Shown piece by piece: positions 1 through 6,504 of a stretch of 20,408 bases of DNA. Each line of letters opens with the position of its first letter. Within the stretch, counting starts at the first letter, position 1. Both the position numbers and the translations under genes were made by a program. The stretch comes from an uncultured Alphaproteobacteria bacterium. GTDB taxonomy: Bacteria > Pseudomonadota > Alphaproteobacteria > RF32 > CAG-239. The notes under the pieces were generated by a model. The model had not been told where the DNA came from, did no database searches, and worked only from the letters and a program-made list of their open reading frames with translations. Location of the stretch: contig CAJGCO010000024.1 in the NCBI GenBank assembly GCA_904501925.1, forward strand, positions 1-20,408, in the 5' to 3' direction.

Positions 1-570
1 ATAAAATTTACCCGGGTTTAGTCTTGAAGGAACCAAAAAGTCACGAGCACCTTCAGGAGATGATGCTGTAAGAATAGGAGTTTGATATTCCAAAAAACCT
101 TGTTCATTCATTAATTCACGCATTCTTTTAATAACTTGGCAACGAAGTATAATATTGTTATGAATTTTTTCTCTTCTTAAATCCAAGAAACGATATTTTA
201 ATCTTAAATCTTCAGGAGCATTGTCATCTCCAAAAACTTGAATAGGTAATATATCGGCAGCAGAATGAATTTCTATCGCATCAACTTTTACCTCGATATC
301 ACCTGTTGGCATGTTTTTGTTAATACTTTCGCGCATAACAGCAATACCTTCAACAGTGATAACGCTTTCAACTCTAATTTCTTCAATCTTATTAAATAAA
401 TCGCTAGAACTATCAACAACACATTGAGTAATACCATAATGGTCTCTCAAATCTACAAAACATAAGTTACCTAAATTTCTTTTTCGATGTATCCATCCAG
501 AGAGTTTTACTCTCTGATTGTTATTCGCAGCCCTTAATTCGCCACAGGTATGAGTTCTATATTCAATCAT
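1..570 (-). CDS. aspS: Aspartyl-tRNA synthetase, N-terminal part (gene runs off the left edge)
   Basis: The minus strand is open for 190 codons from an ATG at 568-570 to the window edge. The protein begins MIEYRTHTCGELRAANNNQR and continues with KLSGWIHRKRNLGNLCFVDL and RDHYGITQCV, the OB-fold anticodon-binding domain of bacterial AspRS. It then reaches the start of the class II catalytic core: EDLRLKYRFLDLRR, followed by FLEYQTPILTASSPEGARDF, which includes motif 2-type sequence. The enzyme charges tRNA-Asp (or Asp and Asn where Asn-tRNA is made by transamidation) in the cytoplasm. A GAGG Shine-Dalgarno precedes the start. It is divergent from rnd across a 132-bp spacer, an aspS/rnd neighbourhood known in alphaproteobacteria. 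Identity is secure; only the 5' third is present. Confidence 0.97.
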   Translation of the reverse strand, partial: MIEYRTHTCGELRAANNNQRVKLSGWIHRKRNLGNLCFVDLRDHYGITQCVVDSSSDLFNKIEEIRVESVITVEGIAVMRESINKNMPTGDIEVKVDAIEIHSAADILPIQVFGDDNAPEDLRLKYRFLDLRREKIHNNIILRCQVIKRMRELMNEQGFLEYQTPILTASSPEGARDFLVPSRLNPGKFY

Positions 571-702
571 GATAGCCTCTAAATAAATATTTTAAACAAA
601 CTATAACGTTTCTAATGCAATCAAAGTATAAATGCAAGTTAAAATTAAAAAAATCTTAAACATTAGTTTATAGTATACAATAAAATAATAAGGAATATAT
701 CA

Positions 703-1866
703 ATGAATTTAATAGAAAACACAAAAGACCTAGAAAAAGCTTGTAAAATTTTGAGTAAACAAAAGACAATCGCAATAGATTGTGAATTTATTAGGGAAAA
801 AACATATTATCCGATTCTATGTCTTATTCAAGTAGGGTATGAAGATGGAACTTTTTTAATAGATCCACTCGCTCCAGATCTAGATTTTAAATCATTTTTT
901 GCCTTAATGCGTAATAAAAAAATAACTAAAGTTTTTCATTCAGGTCGTCAAGATATAGAAATTTTATATAATTTATCAGGAGAAGTGCCTGTTTGCGTTT
1001 TTGATACTCAAATAGCAGCTCAAGCATGTGGATTAGGTGAAAGTGTTAGCTATGAAAATTTAGTTAGAGTATATTGTGGGATAGAATTAGATAAATCATG
1101 TCGTTTAACAAATTGGCAATTACGTCCATTAAGTAATGAGCAATTAGAATATGCATCAGGTGATGTAAAGCATCTAATTGAATGCTATAAAAAAATATCC
1201 CAATATTTAAAAGAAAATAATCGTGAAAACTGGATTTTAGATGACTTAAAAGATTTAGTAGATATATCTCATTATGAAATAAATCCAGAAGATGCATGGC
1301 AGAGAATTCGCCATAACAATCATTCTATGTCGTTTTTAAATGCTCTAAAGGTATTGGCTAAATGGCGTGAAGAACGTGCTATTAAACACAATATTAGTCG
1401 CCAAAGTTTGATAAAAGATGATATCTTAATAAACATAGCAACAATTTTCCCCAAAGACTTAGAAGATATGAAAAAGGTTAGGGGAATGCGTTCTGATTTA
1501 TTAAAGAGCGTGTTAATCACAGAAATATTAGAAGTGCTAAATGAATTATCTGAAAATGGGTTTGATAAGAGTTTAAAAAGAAAAGACAAAGAAAAAGAGG
1601 TGTCACTTCCACCAAGTCAACAATCACTTTATGAAATACTAAAGTTATTACTAAAAATAAAAAGTAATGAGTATGGTGTTGTATCACATCTAATAACGTC
1701 AGAAAAAAATTTACGCGAGTTTATTAAAAATCCAAATCAAAAAAACATAATATTAAAAGATTGGCGTTTTGAAGTTTTTGGTAAAACAGCACAGGAATTT
1801 AGAGACGGAAAATTAGGATTAACATATAATCCAGAAAGTCATGATATAATTATTAAAGAAATTTAA
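703..1866 (+). CDS. rnd: Ribonuclease D (3'-5' exoribonuclease, DEDDy family)
   Basis: 387 aa, about the usual RNase D length. The N-terminal exonuclease domain shows ExoI (IDCEF, Asp26 and Glu28), ExoII (VFHSGRQDIEIL, Asp84) and ExoIII with its tyrosine (YASGDVKHL, near 149-157). An HRDC helical domain follows at about 208-290 (NALKVLAKWREERA, then KDLEDMKKVRGM). The family trims 3' ends of tRNA precursors and other small structured RNAs in the cytoplasm using two metal ions held by the DEDD residues. AAGGA lies 8 bases before the ATG. Nineteen bases separate it from the barrel gene downstream, so the two are probably cotranscribed. The last ~100 residues look like the second HRDC-like region typical of RNase D. 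Confidence 0.96.
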   Translation: MNLIENTKDLEKACKILSKQKTIAIDCEFIREKTYYPILCLIQVGYEDGTFLIDPLAPDLDFKSFFALMRNKKITKVFHSGRQDIEILYNLSGEVPVCVFDTQIAAQACGLGESVSYENLVRVYCGIELDKSCRLTNWQLRPLSNEQLEYASGDVKHLIECYKKISQYLKENNRENWILDDLKDLVDISHYEINPEDAWQRIRHNNHSMSFLNALKVLAKWREERAIKHNISRQSLIKDDILINIATIFPKDLEDMKKVRGMRSDLLKSVLITEILEVLNELSENGFDKSLKRKDKEKEVSLPPSQQSLYEILKLLLKIKSNEYGVVSHLITSEKNLREFIKNPNQKNIILKDWRFEVFGKTAQEFRDGKLGLTYNPESHDIIIKEI

Positions 1867-1885
1867 TCATAGTAGGAGTTTTAAT

Positions 1886-2410
1886 ATGAAAAAAATTTAC
1901 TTAACATTATTTGCAATGTTTTTATCTTTCAATGCAAATGCCTTTGTTGTGTCTCCACATGTAGGGCTTGATTATGTTTCAACAACAACAAACGGTTTTG
2001 GAAGTTTTGATAATTTAAATGGAGTATCATTAAATGCAGGTGTTAAAACTCTAGGTTTTTTATCAGTTGAAGCTTTTTATCAAAAATTTAAATCTCAAAA
2101 TGCATTAAATGGTACAAATGCAAAACCAGAAAGCTACGGTATAGATATTGTTTCTGATACATTAAATTTGGGTGTTGTAGAAGTTTTAACATCAGTTGGT
2201 TATGCAAAATACACTTTAGATGGTGGTAATCTAAATGGTAAAATGAAAGATTTTGAAGGTTCAGCGTATCGCTTAGGTTTCGGCGGACAAATAAATATAA
2301 ATGAAAATTTAGGAGTTCGTGCAATGTATAGATATGTATTTCCAGATAGTAATTTCTTAAAGAAAAATGCACAAGAATTGACAATAGGATTAAGATATTA
2401 TTTCTTTTAA
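1886..2410 (+). CDS. Outer-membrane beta-barrel protein (opacity/porin-like family)
   Basis: 174 aa with a clear Sec signal peptide (MKKIYLTLFAMFLSFNANA, cut before Phe20). The mature part alternates polar and hydrophobic residues with many Gly, Asn and aromatic residues (VSPHVGLDY, LGFGGQININENLGVRAMYR) and ends in the strand LTIGLRYYFF. A terminal Phe is the classic Bam recognition signal. These features predict a small 8-stranded barrel of the OmpW/opacity-like type placed in the outer membrane. Ligand or role cannot be told. A TAGGAG Shine-Dalgarno sits 7 bases before ATG. It follows rnd closely and ends in a strong hairpin terminator. Function is unknown; the barrel call is fairly safe. 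Confidence 0.85.
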   Translation: MKKIYLTLFAMFLSFNANAFVVSPHVGLDYVSTTTNGFGSFDNLNGVSLNAGVKTLGFLSVEAFYQKFKSQNALNGTNAKPESYGIDIVSDTLNLGVVEVLTSVGYAKYTLDGGNLNGKMKDFEGSAYRLGFGGQININENLGVRAMYRYVFPDSNFLKKNAQELTIGLRYYFF

Positions 2411-2417
2411 TATCTCC

Positions 2418-2446
2418 AAAGGCGCTTTAAGTAGCGCCTTTATTTT
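2418..2446. terminator. Bidirectional rho-independent terminator
   Basis: Nine-bp perfect stem AAAGGCGCT/AGCGCCTTT with loop TTAAGT and TATTTTT after it. It sits between the converging barrel gene and lipoprotein gene, and A-rich sequence on the other side lets it work in both directions. Confidence 0.9.
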
Positions 2447-2790
2447 TAAGAACAATTGGTAAAGACTTGTTCAACTATATTTTCTTCTAAAATAACATTT
2501 ACCACGCAATTAGTTGCATTATTTATATTTTGAGGTTGGTCATACGAAATAAGTTCAACACCACCAACAGGGCGATAGTTTGTATAATATATCCAAACTA
2601 TTTTGTTATTATCTAGTTGTTTAATATCATTTGGTGCGCCATTGTCATTAAATAAAGATGATACATTTTGCCCTTTGTATGCTGTAATTCCCTGTATTTG
2701 ATATGAATAATTCGTATTAGGATTGTTTGTGTTTTTGCAACTTAACATTCCTAATATTGCTCCAATAATAAATACTATTTTATACTTCAT
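2446..2790 (-). CDS. Small lipoprotein, BamE/SmpA-like
   Basis: 114 aa. The N-terminus is a lipoprotein signal peptide with a lipobox at GMLSC (Cys18), so the mature protein should be lipidated and held in the inner or outer membrane. The mature region contains GQNVSSLFNDNGAPNDIKQL followed by KIVWIYY. This resembles the helix-turn then Trp-Tyr strand of the SmpA/BamE fold (typically G...V..LLG.P......G...W.Y), followed by a strand-rich tail ending VFTNCS. Two cysteines near the end (NCVVN and TNCS) could form a disulphide. An AGGAGGA Shine-Dalgarno lies close before the ATG. It is too divergent to be called the essential BamE itself; a paralogous envelope lipoprotein is likelier. Confidence 0.75.
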   Translation of the reverse strand: MKYKIVFIIGAILGMLSCKNTNNPNTNYSYQIQGITAYKGQNVSSLFNDNGAPNDIKQLDNNKIVWIYYTNYRPVGGVELISYDQPQNINNATNCVVNVILEENIVEQVFTNCS

Positions 2791-2878
2791 AAAATCCTCC
2801 TAAAAAAATACATACAACTATTTAATCATTTTTTTTTAATAAAAAAGATATGTAATTAATATTTTTTATACAAAATGG

Positions 2879-2907
2879 TTGACAAAAGTAAAAGTATGCG
2901 CTAAATT
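2879..2907 (+). promoter_or_regulatory. Consensus sigma-70 promoter of unit 1
   Basis: A perfect -35 TTGACA (2879-2884), a 17-bp spacer and -10 TAAATT (2902-2907). Transcription would start near 2914 and give a leader of about 100 nt before the ATG at 3016. Same geometry as the promoters at 3730 and 11774. Confidence 0.85.
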
Positions 2908-2930
2908 ACCACTCAATAAATTAAGCATAT

Positions 2931-3015
2931 GTGTATTATGAGGTAAAAAAGTCGTTATAGTCTTAGATTGTCTCTATGCGCAATGCTATTTAATTATAAA
3001 TAAAAAATATAGTTT
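2931..3015 (+). promoter_or_regulatory. 5' leader of unit 1 with shared GTGTATTAT element
   Basis: GTGTATTAT begins exactly 23 bases after the -10 hexamer, as in unit 2. TTGTCT follows at 2968, 37 bases from the start of that motif (39 in unit 2). The 20 bases before the ATG are almost pure A/T with no Shine-Dalgarno. The leader is a candidate regulatory or translation-enhancing RNA element; its mechanism is unknown. Confidence 0.55.
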
Positions 3016-3618
3016 ATGAAGAAAAAAACGAGCGACTTGATTGAAATTATCAATCAGGGTAGAGTGAAAGAATTTGTAGCGTATATTAGCGCCAAAGGTG
3101 AGATTTCAGAAGCAGTAAAAAGAGCTGTTTTCAAGTCAAAAAAATCTGGGATAATCAAGGCTTATATCAACGGGGTTTTCCCTGCAGGTAGCGAGTTCTA
3201 CAAACATCAGGATTTGGTTGCTCTGTATGGAGACAGAAAGACCTTGGCTACATACTACCTATACCATTCACTTGATGAGGTAGGCCAGATTGCGCTAATC
3301 AAGCGTGGAGACTTCAGTAAGTTCAGTTACTTTGTGGGACGTCGTCCTAAGCTGACAAAAGAAGCTTTTGCTTTCCTTCTAGCAGAAGGACGTCCCCAGC
3401 TGGTAAAGTATTATCTCGAGAATTGTCTCGAGCAAGCGCAGATAAATGACTTGGTTGCAAGTGGTAACATTCGCTACATTAAGTACTTTACAAAGGTGGC
3501 AACTCCAAGTGAGCTTGAAGCAGTTGCAGATGCAACGAAGAGAATGGAAGACTGCGATGTTAAGTCTGAGATTAGTGAGATTAAGGTGTTAAAGCCATAT
3601 CTCTTTGTTTTGGGCTAA
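3016..3618 (+). CDS. Helical-repeat-like protein, paralogue 1 (unknown function)
   Basis: 200 aa, cytoplasmic by appearance (no signal peptide or membrane segment). I do not recognise the family. It reads as a series of roughly 30-residue helix pairs of the form LI..G....F..Y......A...L...G....V..Y, for example IALIKRGDFSKFSYFV then AFAFLLAEGRPQLVKYYLEN then NDLVASGNIRYIKYFTKV. This suggests an alpha-solenoid like ankyrin or HEAT repeats. The central block FYKHQDLVALYGDRKTLATY is closely matched in the next gene (FKKHQEQVIRYADRRTLATY), so the two are paralogues. Base composition differs from the host genes: 28 of 60 bases are G/C at 3361-3420. It has its own promoter and terminator and no Shine-Dalgarno. 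A binding scaffold is possible, but no function can be assigned. Confidence 0.8.
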   Translation: MKKKTSDLIEIINQGRVKEFVAYISAKGEISEAVKRAVFKSKKSGIIKAYINGVFPAGSEFYKHQDLVALYGDRKTLATYYLYHSLDEVGQIALIKRGDFSKFSYFVGRRPKLTKEAFAFLLAEGRPQLVKYYLENCLEQAQINDLVASGNIRYIKYFTKVATPSELEAVADATKRMEDCDVKSEISEIKVLKPYLFVLG

Positions 3619-3627
3619 TTATGAGTT

Positions 3628-3658
3628 AAAAAAAGCGTCCCAGTGGGGCGCTTTTTTT
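3628..3658 (+). terminator. Rho-independent terminator of unit 1
   Basis: AAAAAAAGCGTCCC pairs with GGGGCGCTTTTTTT across an AGT loop, with one G-U pair and a seven-T run. It directly follows the ORF. Confidence 0.93.
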
Positions 3659-3729
3659 AGTTATTATCAGTTTTTAGTGTAAAATTTATTTTAAAATCAA
3701 ACTAAATTAGTTGTCTATAAAATAAAATA

Positions 3730-3758
3730 TTGACAAAAAAGAAATATCGTGTTAATAT
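3730..3758 (+). promoter_or_regulatory. Consensus sigma-70 promoter of unit 2
   Basis: TTGACA (3730-3735), 17-bp spacer, TAATAT (3753-3758). The expected start is near 3765, about 129 nt before the ATG at 3894. The stretch after the -10 (GCAGCTTGTAAAAATAAAG) resembles the same position in the third unit (ACGCTTTGTAAAGATGAG). Confidence 0.88.
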
Positions 3759-3781
3759 GCAGCTTGTAAAAATAAAGTGAT

Positions 3782-3893
3782 GTGTATTATTAAGTTGTTA
3801 TTATACAGTTTTTTAGAAAGTTGTCTAAGAGCTTCTGCATGATGTACAAAATTTTTTTTTACAAAAAATAATAAAAGTCAAAAAAATAAAATT
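3782..3893 (+). promoter_or_regulatory. 5' leader of unit 2 with shared GTGTATTAT element
   Basis: GTGTATTAT at 3782-3790 starts 23 bases after the -10. AAGTTGTTATTATAC at 3792-3806 recurs exactly at 11581-11595, upstream of the third unit. TTGTCT is at 3821-3826. The final 45 bases are A/T-rich with a long T run and no Shine-Dalgarno, ending AAAATTATG as in the third unit. Confidence 0.55.
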
Positions 3894-4550
3894 ATGGCAA
3901 AAGTAAAAAATGCGTCTAAGACGCAAGTAGAAGTAAGGTTAATTGAGAGTGGTAACCTAGATAGTTTTAGAAGCTATCTAAAAAATGAGAGATTAGAAAA
4001 AGAGAGCATTGAGTTTCTCTTTGAGTGCGGACCAGCAGATAAGGTTGAGGTGTATGTAAACACCGTATATCCAGATGCACCAGAGTTCAAAAAACATCAA
4101 GAGCAGGTGATTAGGTATGCAGACAGGCGTACGCTTGCAACATACTATCGTACTTGCAAGGTAAAGACTAAAGGTCAGATTGAACTCATCAAAAGAGATG
4201 AGTTGATACCGTTTCTCTATTTTGTATCAAACTATGGCTTATCTAAAAAAGCCTTTGAGTTCTTGATAGAGAATGGTTCTGAGGAACAGGTGAGAGGCTT
4301 CATTCAGAATCAAGTGTTCTTCGATAATTACACTGAAGAATGGAAAATGGCTAAAGAGTGTATAGATATATTGGTGCGTAGTCGTAAGATTGCATACATC
4401 AATATGTTTTACGAGGAAGCTTCAGAGTACGAGAAGAAGGCCCTGGCTGAGGTATTGCTCAAAAAGTCAAACAAAGAGACTTTAGAGCTTATCCTCAACT
4501 GTGATGATGAAGAGTACGAAGAGTTAAAGTGCTTTGCATGGATACTCTAA
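3894..4550 (+). CDS. Helical-repeat-like protein, paralogue 2 (unknown function)
   Basis: 218 aa, soluble, unrecognised family, clearly homologous to the product of 3016-3618. Shared anchors in the same order are EF.KHQ..V..Y.DR.TLATYY, GQI.LIKR, YFV and L.K.AF.FL...G. Repeating helix pairs (VRLIESGNLDSFRSYLKN, IELIKRDELIPFLYFVSN, FEFLIENGSEEQVRGFIQNQ, VLLKKSNKETLELILN) again suggest an alpha-solenoid. The C-terminus is acidic (CDDEEYEEL). The coding sequence is richer in G+C than its flanks (27 of 60 at 4081-4140). Own promoter, long leader, own terminator and a non-Shine-Dalgarno start AAAATTATG. It probably arose by tandem duplication of a complete unit followed by substantial divergence. 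The function is unknown. Confidence 0.8.
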   Translation: MAKVKNASKTQVEVRLIESGNLDSFRSYLKNERLEKESIEFLFECGPADKVEVYVNTVYPDAPEFKKHQEQVIRYADRRTLATYYRTCKVKTKGQIELIKRDELIPFLYFVSNYGLSKKAFEFLIENGSEEQVRGFIQNQVFFDNYTEEWKMAKECIDILVRSRKIAYINMFYEEASEYEKKALAEVLLKKSNKETLELILNCDDEEYEELKCFAWIL

Positions 4551-4570
4551 TCGGATGACCGCAAAAGATT

Positions 4571-4598
4571 AAAGCGCTCCTTTATGGGGCGCTTTTTT
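4571..4598 (+). terminator. Rho-independent terminator of unit 2
   Basis: AAAGCGCTCC pairs with GGGGCGCTTT across TTTAT, with a T run after. The stem resembles the unit 1 terminator (AAAGCG...CGCTTT). Confidence 0.92.
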
Positions 4599-4670
4599 CG
4601 TTTATATATATGTGTGAATATACGTAATTAAAATATTTCAAAATAAGATATTAAATATATAATCAGTCAT

Positions 4671-6203
4671 ATGAAAAAAAGTAGGTTTTTATCAAACATT
4701 ATTTGTTTATCTAGCATAATAGAAGTTAGTATATTATGTTATGCTTTTTATTGGCATTATTTTTGTATGGATCATGCAGAACACCTTCATTCAGCATGGC
4801 TGGTTTGGAATGGAAAAGTTCCATATCTTGATTTCTTTCAACATCATAATCCTTTAATGTGGTATATATTAGCACCAATTGTAGGTCTGTTTTATAACGA
4901 TGCAATTATCCTATATGTTTCAAGAATAATTACATTTGCAGCATTTTCTGGATTATTTTTTGTTTTATATAAAATTTTTACAAGGTTTATGAATTTATCA
5001 GTAATAAGTCTAGTATTATCTTTATTTATATATTTTTCTATTTCAACTAGCTATTTTTTAGTTTTTGAAATGCAGCCAGATGTATTTATGCTATTAAGTT
5101 ATTTCATTGGTTTTTACTATTATTGTGAGTATATAGAAACTAAAAAACAAAAAAGCTTAAATATTGCATTTCTTTTTTTCACAATGTCTTTTTTAATTTT
5201 ACAAAAAATATTAATCATACTATTTTTTACAGGGGTGTTTTCTCTATATTTATTAATAAAAAAGAGGATTAATTTATCATCTCTATTAAAAGCATCAATT
5301 TTGCCATTAGTTATATTGTCATCATTTGCGCTATATTTATACCATCATAATATTCTCAAAATATATATAGATTTCAATTATAAATTAAATTTCATAATGC
5401 AAAAATTTCATGGCGATGGTAATTTTTGTTCATCATTTTTTGCAACAAAGTATCTTCCTTTTTTATCAATATTTATGATTAAATATTTTATGAAAAATGG
5501 TAATGTTTATAAAAATATGATAGCATTTATTGTTATTGGTGATTATATCTCCAAATATATTACAGGAGCACCTTATTGCCAATATTTTATTTTAAGCAAT
5601 ATTATATGTTCCATTATAATAGGTAATTATCTTGTAAATAATATATCAAAGTTAAAGACAAAAATTATTCTTTGTGTAATGGTTATTCTAGGTGGTGTAA
5701 CATTCTTTTTAGCGCCACTAAATAATCAATTTCGAATATATTATAATCTTAATAAATTGATTTATTCCAACCACTCAAAAGAAGATTACTTAATAAGCAC
5801 TATACAATATATAAATATTTATGGTAAGGATGTGTCGTATTATTGGTATGGCGTAGGAAATATATCTCCTGTTGCATATTATATATACAATTATAACGAA
5901 CCATTCACATTAAATAGAGCTATAAAAATGTATAAACCAAAGTTTATATTTGGTGATATTTATACAAATCAAATACTTATTGATAGCATAAGAAATGGGG
6001 TTAAAGTTGAAAATTTTATAGAAAATTTAAGTAAAATATATGATGAGCTCCCAGTTAAAAGAGAAAGTAGACTTAACTTTATAAAGCGCTGGAGTTTAAA
6101 TGAATTTTTAACATATGATACATATTTTATATCAGAAAACTATACTCCTCACCCAATATATCCTGTGTTAATTAGAAATGATTTATCAGAAAAACTAATT
6201 TAA
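4671..6203 (+). CDS. GT-C-type membrane glycosyltransferase (family 39-like)
   Basis: 510 aa, strongly hydrophobic, with around ten membrane-spanning segments between residues 8 and 350, then a soluble C-terminal portion of ~150 residues. The first periplasmic loop has the acidic pattern typical of polyprenyl-phosphate-sugar-dependent GT-C enzymes: DHAEHLHSAW (Asp34, Glu37) followed by GKVPYLDFFQHHNPLMWY (48-65). Such PMT/ArnT-like enzymes move a sugar from a lipid carrier to an envelope acceptor on the outer face of the inner membrane; donor and acceptor are unknown here. Codon use is very A/T-rich like the host. There is no strong Shine-Dalgarno before the ATG. It may use the same undecaprenyl-linked sugar economy as the GtrA-like gene at 13362. 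Confidence 0.8.
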   Translation: MKKSRFLSNIICLSSIIEVSILCYAFYWHYFCMDHAEHLHSAWLVWNGKVPYLDFFQHHNPLMWYILAPIVGLFYNDAIILYVSRIITFAAFSGLFFVLYKIFTRFMNLSVISLVLSLFIYFSISTSYFLVFEMQPDVFMLLSYFIGFYYYCEYIETKKQKSLNIAFLFFTMSFLILQKILIILFFTGVFSLYLLIKKRINLSSLLKASILPLVILSSFALYLYHHNILKIYIDFNYKLNFIMQKFHGDGNFCSSFFATKYLPFLSIFMIKYFMKNGNVYKNMIAFIVIGDYISKYITGAPYCQYFILSNIICSIIIGNYLVNNISKLKTKIILCVMVILGGVTFFLAPLNNQFRIYYNLNKLIYSNHSKEDYLISTIQYINIYGKDVSYYWYGVGNISPVAYYIYNYNEPFTLNRAIKMYKPKFIFGDIYTNQILIDSIRNGVKVENFIENLSKIYDELPVKRESRLNFIKRWSLNEFLTYDTYFISENYTPHPIYPVLIRNDLSEKLI

Positions 6204-6238
6204 ATATATTTCAATTAAATGAAAAAGTCTGGAAATAT

Positions 6239-6439
6239 ATGCAAATAGCAATAGCTAAAGCAATATTAAAAATATGTATTATAGATCCATATAAAAGAGA
6301 TAAATCAAATTATAAAGAATGGTATAAACAAACTCTACCTTTATTAAAGAAATTAGAAGAAGATAAAATATATTCACCCAAACTTCTTCCTTTAAAATAT
6401 AAAATAAAAAAATGGTGGTGTTTATTAGGTACAAAATAA
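6239..6439 (+). CDS. Small basic hypothetical protein, possibly a gene remnant
   Basis: 66 aa, Lys-rich, ending KIKKWWCLLGTK. I do not recognise it. The frame stays open upstream of the ATG to 6182 without another ATG and encodes plausible protein (FQLNEKVWKY), overlapping the end of the glycosyltransferase gene. No convincing Shine-Dalgarno is present. The tail (EWYKQTLPLLKKLEE then LKYKIKKWW) is of the kind seen at the C-terminal ends of family 2 glycosyltransferases and phosphotransferases in polysaccharide loci, so it may be a 3' fragment left by deletion. It could also be a genuine small protein cotranscribed with the gene before it. Confidence 0.45.
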   Translation: MQIAIAKAILKICIIDPYKRDKSNYKEWYKQTLPLLKKLEEDKIYSPKLLPLKYKIKKWWCLLGTK

Positions 6440-6471
6440 ATAGATAATAGTGTTATCTGCAAAATAATAAA

Positions 6472-6498
6472 AGAGCCCCGATAATTCAGGGCTTTATT
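6472..6498. terminator. Bidirectional terminator between converging genes
   Basis: AGCCC/GGGCT stem around CGATAATTCA with TTTATTT on the plus side and CTTTTATT on the minus side. It lies between the small ORF ending at 6439 and the end of alaS at 6505. Confidence 0.75.
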
Positions 6499-6504
6499 TA
6501 TAAA

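Noticed and set aside
1064..1589. Minus-strand open frames within rnd
   Set aside because: Antisense shadows of a strongly conserved gene, with no promoter or Shine-Dalgarno.
2427..3660. CRISPR array or clustered direct repeats
   Set aside because: Repeated elements here are promoter, leader and terminator parts with gene-length spacing; no regular repeat-spacer pattern occurs anywhere in the window.
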